This document shows positions 38,434 through 43,412 of a stretch of DNA of 43,412 nt, in pieces. Under the pieces are notes generated by a model. That model ran no database searches. It was not told the origin of the DNA and worked only from the letters and a program-made list of their open reading frames with translations. The stretch's first letter is position 1, and every line of letters begins with the position of its first letter. The position numbers and the translations under genes are program-made. Source of the stretch: a virus; IMG/VR virus record IMGVR_UViG_3300031578_000112, positions 1-43,412 of that record; one strand, written 5' to 3'.

Positions 38434-40332
38434 CTACCACCCATCAAATCGTTTTCGCCGCTTCCGAGGCTGCGCCAGGTTCCGCCTGGCAGGCTTCGGA
38501 AGCTGTTTCGGCCTCGAATCCGCCCGATTATCCGCTTTTTTCGCCTGATTTTCGGACGGTTTCGGCTGTAACGGTTTCAGCACGGCAAGGGTGGGAGTGA
38601 TTCTCATAAGCCCGGCGAGAGCATAAACAAGGCAATCGAGGGCATGATTATCTTTGCCGATGCGGGTATTTTCCCAACTCATGACCGGATATCCCTTTTT
38701 TGTCGTCATTACAAACTCTTCAGCGGTGATCTGTTTATAAAATTCGTCTGGTAGGTCGGCCGAAAAATGGATATACCCAGGCCCAGGTTTGTCTTTTTTA
38801 TATCGAGCATAAATATCCGTTTTCATTGTGTACGTGTTGACGTTCCAAACTTTCGCCCCACCCTTGATTTTCTGGCCGCCGTATGTGACATCAACGTCGG
38901 TTGGTGGCGCAAGTATCGGCCCGGTGTTGCCCCTGGCCCCCTGCGCTGCTATACATTGCGGCCAGCGTTTCCGGGTGTATTTTTTCACGGCTTCCGTCCG
39001 ATGCCCGCCCATGTCAATCGAGCAGTTTGAGATCTTTAAAGACGCCCCGTCTTTTCGAGGAAACCCACGGGCAAGAAATTTGTCCAGCTCATCCCACACG
39101 TAGGAATCGTTTGGATCGCCGAAAATCTCACCGAAATATAAAACCCAAAGTTCGTCATCTTTTCCCCGCCCGATTAGCGTGAGCGTAAGTCGTTTATCGT
39201 GCGTATCGACGCCCAGCGACAAGACGAAAACATCCGAAGGGATTTCGAAAAATCGAAACGGCTCAGCCCTGGCCTTGAGCACTTCCCATTTCAATCGGAC
39301 GGTGCCCGGGTGTTCGTAAGTTTTGACGCAAAATGTGTTCAAAAAAACTTGCAAGGCTTCATATTTTCCTTGCGCCTTTATCCATTCAAGCGCCTTATCA
39401 TCCCATAATGCCATGCCCGGTGGCGACATAAGCCCGTGAACCATGAAGCCCCGGTATTTATTATCCGGGTCCTCGTGGATATACTCGCCCCGGTTCAACC
39501 ATATAAACTTCTTCCGCTCTTCGATCTCCCCACCGCAGCCTGCGCACATGTACCAGGTCCTCCGGATTTTCCCGTCTTTCCATACCTGATACTTGAGCCC
39601 GAACGGAGTATCACGGGTGCCCCATTCCAAATATTGCATGTGCCCGCATTTCAGGCACGGAACGTGGTATTTTCCTTTTGAAGATTGCTTGTATTGGTTT
39701 TCCCCGTGCGATGCCCCCTTGATTTTCAGCGTCGATTCTATCAGGATTTTCTCAATCCCAGCGTAATGCTCCGCCCTTTTCGGGAAAAGAATCATGGGAT
39801 CACCTTCTCCGCCTACATTTCCTTTGACCCCGTCGGCATCACTGATCACGATATACCGCATCGAGAGCGAGCGGGAGGTCGTTTTTTCCTCGGACCCGGC
39901 AAAGATAATCGACCCGCCCGGGTATTTTTTCAATGATTTGGTGTTCCCTGCCTGCCGGGATTTCTTGACCGGGAAGATGTCCCACCCCATAGCCTCCGTC
40001 ATCGGATCGAATTTTATTTCAACGTGAGTGCCGGCCATTTCCCGCGTCGGCAAGATGAAGAGGGCCGGCCCGGGTGAAAGTGCAGCGGTGCCAAGAAGGA
40101 AAATTGTGCCGAGTAGAGTTTTGCCTATCTGGACCGGTCCGACAACGACAACACGGCGAGTCCGGACTGAAGGAGAAAGTTCATACAGCGGTTCCCTCCA
40201 GAAAGGCGTGTATGACAATCGATACATGCCCTCTTTCGGGTCGCCATGGGGGAGGCGGATATTATCTTCTGCCCAGGTGTCGAGCGTAATAATTGGATCG
40301 GGGCGGATGATTCTGGAAAATTGCGCCGTCAT
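38434..40332 (-). CDS. terL: Terminase large subunit (lambda GpA type)
   Basis: A 632-residue packaging motor of the lambda GpA family. Near residue 60 is VVVVGPVQIGKTLLGTIFLLG, the Walker A region, and near 160 MRYIVISDADGVKG, which fits the Walker B. A four-cysteine zinc-like site (CLKCGHMQY, CAGCGG) is in the middle. The C-terminal nuclease part has SLGVDTHDKRLTLTLIG, ISNCSIDMGGH and an ending with GKDNHALDCLVYALAG. It cuts and pumps DNA into proheads with the small subunit. GpA-type enzymes usually make cohesive ends. The tail of the chain is basic (KPARRNLAQPRKRRKRF). Confidence 0.9.
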   Translation of the reverse strand: MTAQFSRIIRPDPIITLDTWAEDNIRLPHGDPKEGMYRLSYTPFWREPLYELSPSVRTRRVVVVGPVQIGKTLLGTIFLLGTAALSPGPALFILPTREMAGTHVEIKFDPMTEAMGWDIFPVKKSRQAGNTKSLKKYPGGSIIFAGSEEKTTSRSLSMRYIVISDADGVKGNVGGEGDPMILFPKRAEHYAGIEKILIESTLKIKGASHGENQYKQSSKGKYHVPCLKCGHMQYLEWGTRDTPFGLKYQVWKDGKIRRTWYMCAGCGGEIEERKKFIWLNRGEYIHEDPDNKYRGFMVHGLMSPPGMALWDDKALEWIKAQGKYEALQVFLNTFCVKTYEHPGTVRLKWEVLKARAEPFRFFEIPSDVFVLSLGVDTHDKRLTLTLIGRGKDDELWVLYFGEIFGDPNDSYVWDELDKFLARGFPRKDGASLKISNCSIDMGGHRTEAVKKYTRKRWPQCIAAQGARGNTGPILAPPTDVDVTYGGQKIKGGAKVWNVNTYTMKTDIYARYKKDKPGPGYIHFSADLPDEFYKQITAEEFVMTTKKGYPVMSWENTRIGKDNHALDCLVYALAGLMRITPTLAVLKPLQPKPSENQAKKADNRADSRPKQLPKPARRNLAQPRKRRKRFDGW

Positions 40333-40538
40333 GTTATTCTATTTATCAATTTTTTCTTGAAATCCTCCGCGGTGCTGTTTGATAAAGCGCATTCCAGATT
40401 CTCGATACAGCGCTTCAGGCCATAAAATTGGCAAGCTTCCTCTTCAGAATAAACGCTCTGATTCTTCTCGAAAAAAGTAAAAGCATCCTTCCAATATTTC
40501 AGCAATATGTGGACTTTTCCGCATGTGTGGCAATTCAT
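40329..40538 (-). CDS. Small hypothetical protein
   Basis: A 69-residue protein with N-terminal CHTCGK, another cysteine pair further on, and helical sequence (EEEACQFYGLKRCIENLECAL). It overlaps the terminase start as ATGA. A ribosome binding site is weak. It sits between endolysin and large terminase. Confidence 0.45.
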   Translation of the reverse strand: MNCHTCGKVHILLKYWKDAFTFFEKNQSVYSEEEACQFYGLKRCIENLECALSNSTAEDFKKKLINRIT

Positions 40539-40560
40539 TTTATGAACTCTATGTTATAAT

Positions 40561-40860
40561 TTAGTATTCGTAGTGATTCCCGTCTTTATTCTTAAACCGG
40601 CCGCCCCAGGTTCCGCCTATCGATTCCCAGTATTCCCCCAGGGGCTTATGGGCTTCCGTGTCCCTTCGATATTTTCCATCAATAAAAAGGTTGAAATCCA
40701 CTGCAAGGCGGTCGTGATGTTTCGAAGTTTTCGAGCCATACGGGCAACGTGGATCTCTGTAGGCGTCACCATAGGTCAACTCATACCCGAGTTGATTTGC
40801 GTACCAGATCAGTTTGCCGGTCATCCGGACAAAAGTCGACTGCTTTTCTCGGAGTGTCAT
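40561..40860 (-). CDS. M15-family peptidase endolysin
   Basis: A 99-residue peptidase. The motif SKHHDRLAVDFNLFIDG has the zinc-binding H and D, and the final GNHYE gives the last H, as in M15 L-alanyl-D-glutamate or D,D-carboxypeptidase endolysins. The part LTYGDAYRDPRCP is typical of the family. It would cut cross-links in the cell wall for lysis. It is short even for this family. The start has AAGGTGGG upstream and overlaps the upstream stop as ATGA. No holin is clearly recognisable nearby. Confidence 0.85.
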   Translation of the reverse strand: MTLREKQSTFVRMTGKLIWYANQLGYELTYGDAYRDPRCPYGSKTSKHHDRLAVDFNLFIDGKYRRDTEAHKPLGEYWESIGGTWGGRFKNKDGNHYEY

Positions 40861-41072
40861 GGGTTCCCACCTTTCCGGACAATATCAATATCTTTGAAAT
40901 AAAAAACTTTTTCAACTTCTTCAAGGCCATCACCAAGAGTTATTATTTTTGCCACTGCTGCCTCGGTAGCACTGCCAGTAATGGCGAACGATATCACCCG
41001 ATCAATTTTTTTACCGTCAATCTCAAAAATTGCGTTAGTGAAATTTTCATTGTGCGTTATTTTAAGCCTCAT
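40857..41072 (-). CDS. Small hypothetical protein
   Basis: A 71-residue protein with strand-rich sequence (FTNAIFEIDGKKIDRVISFAI) and an acidic helix. The strong GGGGAGG upstream overlaps the end of the SEC-C gene. No family is recognised. It precedes the endolysin. Confidence 0.45.
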   Translation of the reverse strand: MRLKITHNENFTNAIFEIDGKKIDRVISFAITGSATEAAVAKIITLGDGLEEVEKVFYFKDIDIVRKGGNP

Positions 41073-41075
41073 TTT

Positions 41076-41333
41076 TTATCCCACCTCCCCTTTAAACCGG
41101 CAACAGTTTTTTCGTTTTTTACCCGATCCGCAATGACATTTTTTCCCGAAAATCTTTTTTATCTTGGTTTTTGAAAAATAGCTACTATAAGGCTTCAGGC
41201 ATGACTTGCACGATAACACCTTGCCTGGATCCTCAATCGTCATAGACCCTTCATATTCTGTAATATCGACACTTACAGCGCTCCCGCAACCGGCACACGG
41301 AAGATTGACCATCGTTTTAGCCTCATTTTTCAT
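41076..41333 (-). CDS. SEC-C-like zinc protein, copy 1
   Basis: An 85-residue protein with a CAGCG site and a CKSCLKPY site in the first half, then a C-terminal KKCHCGSGKKRKNCC that matches the SEC-C metal-binding motif. SEC-C motifs bind zinc and often contact partner proteins. It is paralogous to the gene at 41334-41603 (same C-terminal motif). Its first 73 bases recur at about 41694-41770 inside the chimeric gene. Confidence 0.65.
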   Translation of the reverse strand: MKNEAKTMVNLPCAGCGSAVSVDITEYEGSMTIEDPGKVLSCKSCLKPYSSYFSKTKIKKIFGKKCHCGSGKKRKNCCRFKGEVG

Positions 41334-41603
41334 TTAAATATCCCAGTTATTGTTTTTCCTATCGAACTCCTCAAACTTACAACAGTTTTTCCGCTTCCTC
41401 CCCGATTCGCAAGGGCAAGGCTTCCCCAAAATCTTTTTCTGTTTCGTTTTCGATGTCCGATTTTTAAAACATGCCGGGCAGGACGAGACATGCTTGTAGA
41501 ATTCAAACTGCATCTGGTTTTCCCGAAGATCCACTCGGACCGTTTGCCCACAATTTTCACACGTCATAGCGACGGTTTTTTTTATTTCCGTTTCGGTTCC
41601 CAT
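41334..41603 (-). CDS. SEC-C-like zinc protein, copy 2
   Basis: An 89-residue protein with CENCG and CPACF pairs, then KPCPCESGRKRKNCC, a SEC-C motif. The stop lies directly before the ATG of copy 1. Copies 1 and 2 differ in the N-terminal half but keep cysteine order, so a tandem duplication followed by divergence is likely. The start overlaps the chimeric gene stop by one base (TAATG). Confidence 0.65.
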   Translation of the reverse strand: MGTETEIKKTVAMTCENCGQTVRVDLRENQMQFEFYKHVSSCPACFKNRTSKTKQKKILGKPCPCESGRKRKNCCKFEEFDRKNNNWDI

Positions 41604-41770
41604 TATAATCCTAATTCCTTTTCCATGTTTTCGACAACATCGGCAAGATCCGAGAGCAAATCAAAGATCACTTTCTGCAATAAATCCTCGAATTCTGTAA
41701 TATCGACACTTACAGCGCTCCCGCAACCGGCACACTGGAGATTGACCATCATCTGAGCCTCGTTTTTCAT
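41603..41770 (-). CDS. Chimeric small gene made by segmental duplication
   Basis: A 55-residue frame: MKNEAQMMVNLQCAGCGSAV, which copies the start of SEC-C protein 1, followed in frame by EFEDLLQKVIFDLLSDLADV and ENMEKELGL, which copies the end of the small terminase. The DNA at about 41604-41690 repeats 41769-41857, and that at 41694-41770 repeats 41258-41333, both with few differences. The start overlaps the terminase stop as ATGA, so it would be translated. Whether the product does anything is unknown. Confidence 0.6.
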   Translation of the reverse strand: MKNEAQMMVNLQCAGCGSAVSVDITEFEDLLQKVIFDLLSDLADVVENMEKELGL

Positions 41771-42405
41771 AATCCTAATTCCTTTTCCATGTTTTCGACA
41801 ACATCGGCAAGATCAGAAAGCAAATCAAAAATAACCTTCTGCAATAAATCTTCGATCTCTTCCGGTGTTTCCAGGGCCACAAGTTCCGCAATTACATGGG
41901 ATTTTCTCGGGAGCGCCTGTATATCAGTAACCGTCTGCCGGAGAATTTCGTAAATCTTCCGGCGTTCCTGCTGCCGATTTACAAGTATTTTTTTCCGCTC
42001 TTCCAGGTCAGTCTTTGTAAGTTGTGCCTTGAAATTAGCTGTGGCCCGCTGAGCCCCGGCAAGGGACAGCATCCCCTTGAGCATCTTGTCATCCAGCGAA
42101 CTGTCTTCGACAATCTGAATTGCCTTTTCAAGCGTCTCTTTCGCTTCCGACTTGCCGGGCTTCTTTTTTTTCGATGGGCGATCAGGCCGGCCACCAAGCT
42201 TATGATTCCGCCGTGCGGTTTCGTCAAGATTTTCATCCAGCGCCTTATCAGCAAGATCGGGGACAATCTTCCGGCGTGTTTTGCCGTCGCTGCATTTCTC
42301 CATGACAAGACAGGATTTCGGAATCTTGCCCTGCTTGATCCATTTCGAAACGGCAGCTCCGGAGACTCCCCGGCGTTCGGCGTATTCTGTTTGTGTTAGA
42401 TTCAT
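41767..42405 (-). CDS. terS: Terminase small subunit (Nu1-like)
   Basis: A 212-residue protein with N-terminal helix-turn-helix LTQTEYAERRGVSGAAVSKWIKQGK, as in Nu1-like small terminases that find the packaging site. A basic linker (GGRPDRPSKKKKPGKSEAK) and a long helical C-terminal part (about 95-212) follow, fitting oligomerisation and large-subunit binding. Placement upstream of the large terminase supports it. Its last 29 codons are also present in the adjacent chimeric gene. Confidence 0.75.
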   Translation of the reverse strand: MNLTQTEYAERRGVSGAAVSKWIKQGKIPKSCLVMEKCSDGKTRRKIVPDLADKALDENLDETARRNHKLGGRPDRPSKKKKPGKSEAKETLEKAIQIVEDSSLDDKMLKGMLSLAGAQRATANFKAQLTKTDLEERKKILVNRQQERRKIYEILRQTVTDIQALPRKSHVIAELVALETPEEIEDLLQKVIFDLLSDLADVVENMEKELGL

Positions 42406-42647
42406 CGTGATAAAATACGCTTCATAGAAGACTCAGCGGCCCTTTCAAAACTTTTACGGCTCCTATCTTCCCGGCAAAATGGGCGTAAATGATCAACCGG
42501 CAGCCCGTCGACCCACCCTGGAGCCTGCGCTTTTCTTCCCTTTATCCGGTCAATAATCGCATGCGCCCCCTCGGTCAGCTCGTACCGGTTCGGGCTTTTC
42601 TCTGCCAGGATTATGTTTTCCAGTAGCTTCTCGAAATCATCATTCAT
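42402..42647 (-). CDS. Hypothetical protein upstream of small terminase
   Basis: An 81-residue protein with an acidic helical start and a basic C-terminal half (GLPVDHLRPFCREDRSRKSFERA). The ATG at 42647 has AGGAGGG seven bases upstream. It overlaps the terminase start as ATGA. The LPVDHLRPFCR part recalls a small nuclease or DNA-binding motif but is not decisive. Confidence 0.5.
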   Translation of the reverse strand: MNDDFEKLLENIILAEKSPNRYELTEGAHAIIDRIKGRKAQAPGWVDGLPVDHLRPFCREDRSRKSFERAAESSMKRILSR

Positions 42648-43054
42648 CAAAAAACCCTCCTATTGAAAAAGTTTTTCACACGCTGCCAGGGCGTCGGAGT
42701 TTTGACCAAAAGATGCCATTGAGCCAACAATCGCTGACGGACCATGTCCTCATCTGCCTGTAAATTATAAATATCCTTCAAAGCTTCGGCCGCTGTAATC
42801 GGCTTACCCTTGTCTTTCTCAGGCTCCCACGGCATCGCATCGCCGGCCATGGCACATCGTTCGAAATATTCAAGATCCTGAAGACCTTTCGACCTTTCCA
42901 GAAGAATATCTTCGGTCAAATCTGGCCGGACTCTTTGAATCCTCTTGATTATATATGCCACCTCTTCGAGGTTTTCCTTTATCCATGACGGCAAGAAAGG
43001 GACCATCATGCTTGCGGCGGCCTCGGCTAACGATATGAGTAGTTTCGCTTTCAT
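42647..43054 (-). CDS. Hypothetical protein
   Basis: A 135-residue protein, helical throughout. The first 40 residues are partly hydrophobic (LLISLAEAAASMMVPFLPSW) but short of a clear membrane span. Its stop overlaps the next start (TGATG), and its own start overlaps the upstream stop. Function unknown. Confidence 0.5.
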   Translation of the reverse strand: MKAKLLISLAEAAASMMVPFLPSWIKENLEEVAYIIKRIQRVRPDLTEDILLERSKGLQDLEYFERCAMAGDAMPWEPEKDKGKPITAAEALKDIYNLQADEDMVRQRLLAQWHLLVKTPTPWQRVKNFFNRRVF

Positions 43055-43302
43055 CGTTCCCCCATCTCCGGCTCATCGTAAATAAAATGCCGCTCTCGCA
43101 TCGGGATTTCAAAACAAATTTCGTAAGCGTCCAAAAGTTTCCACCGCTCTTTCGTCTCGTCAATGATCAGCGTGCGAAAATCCTCGACAAGATTTTTTCG
43201 ATCTATCCTTTTGGAATCGTTTATCGCTTCCACGAAAGAAGAATACATCTTAACCTCCCTTGTTTTGGAATTGTTTATTGTTTCCACGAAAGAAGAATAC
43301 AT
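43051..43302 (-). CDS. Hypothetical protein with a duplicated start region
   Basis: An 83-residue frame (outer ATG at 43302) or 65 residues (inner ATG at 43248). Both starts have the same GGGAGGTTAAG ribosome binding site, because 54 bases including site and first codons are tandemly repeated in frame (MYSSFVETINNSK, then MYSSFVEAINDSK). The rest is acidic and helical. Two isoforms may be made. It is the first gene of the late operon in this window. Confidence 0.55.
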   Translation of the reverse strand: MYSSFVETINNSKTREVKMYSSFVEAINDSKRIDRKNLVEDFRTLIIDETKERWKLLDAYEICFEIPMRERHFIYDEPEMGER

Positions 43303-43318
43303 CTTAACCTCCCTTGTT
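43211..43318. repeat. 54-bp tandem duplication
   Basis: Units at 43211-43264 and 43265-43318 match closely, differing at a few bases in the part GGAATCGTTTATCGCTTCC. The length is 18 codons, so the reading frame is kept. Confidence 0.8.
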
Positions 43319-43412
43319 TAACCTGTCAACGTGAACATGTAACCGCCTGATTTTGTTTTTCTTTAACCCCAAAAAGACCAGATTAACTATCAAAAAAAAA
43401 GGCTAAAGACAC
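43319..43412. other. Right-end non-coding segment
   Basis: No gene is visible. A minus-strand TTGACA is at about 43329-43324, too close to the first gene for a normal promoter with leader. An imperfect dyad (GTTACATGTTCACGTTGAC on the minus strand) and an A9 run near the right end are present. With 1-74 it may form the region around a packaging site. Confidence 0.3.

Noticed and set aside
43211-43318. Direct repeats as a CRISPR array
   Set aside because: Only two units, directly adjacent, coding, with no spacers.

Overview
The window looks like a complete or nearly complete genome of a tailed, siphovirus-like phage (or an excised prophage), read from its non-coding side: almost every gene is on the minus strand. 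A long minus-strand late operon runs from about 43.3 kb down to 16.4 kb. It holds terminase small subunit, M15 endolysin, lambda GpA-type large terminase, gpW-like protein, lambda-type portal, fused prohead protease and major capsid protein, decoration protein, head-tail adaptor, gpZ-like protein, tail tube, frameshifted tail-assembly chaperone, tape measure, tail-tip proteins and tail fibre. It ends in a rho-independent terminator at about 16.4 kb. No integrase, tRNA, rRNA or CRISPR array was seen. The host cannot be named from the sequence. Several short proteins with lipoprotein signals and a lambda-like head module point to a Gram-negative bacterium.

Below 16.35 kb lies the early region. 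It starts with a 37-bp perfect palindrome in front of a small Cro/CI-type regulator. The replication and recombination block follows: a RecD2-like helicase split into two genes, an ERCC4-family nuclease, and a CHC2/Toprim/helicase primase. Next to the primase is an inverted pair of G-tract repeats around an AT-rich core, a good origin candidate. A hairpin terminator and a new promoter at 5.4 kb open a third transcription unit with a ribbon-helix-helix/zinc protein, a ParB-HTH-methyltransferase fusion, a DnaQ/PolB-like exonuclease, a MazG-like pyrophosphohydrolase, and a cytosine methyltransferase whose motifs are spread over two overlapping frames.

The most unusual region is 36.3-38.4 kb. Six small plus-strand genes sit head-on inside the packaging operon, between the large terminase and the gpW-like gene. 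They are driven by two copies of a 113-bp module made of a palindromic operator, a near-consensus promoter, a leader hairpin and a strong ribosome binding site. Each of the first five genes except the third is followed by a strong GAAA- or UUCG-capped hairpin; the third is followed by the second promoter. This has the architecture of an independently expressed moron cassette, and an anti-defence locus is a reasonable but unproven guess.

Other notable points are a seven-blade RCC1-like propeller fused to a tail-tip protein, a chimeric gene made by segmental duplication near the small terminase, a tandemly duplicated start region at 43.2 kb, and several small early genes broken by single-base shifts, two of them in 8-base A/T runs. 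Gene starts below were chosen from visible ribosome binding sites and overlaps; functions rest on motif recognition by eye.
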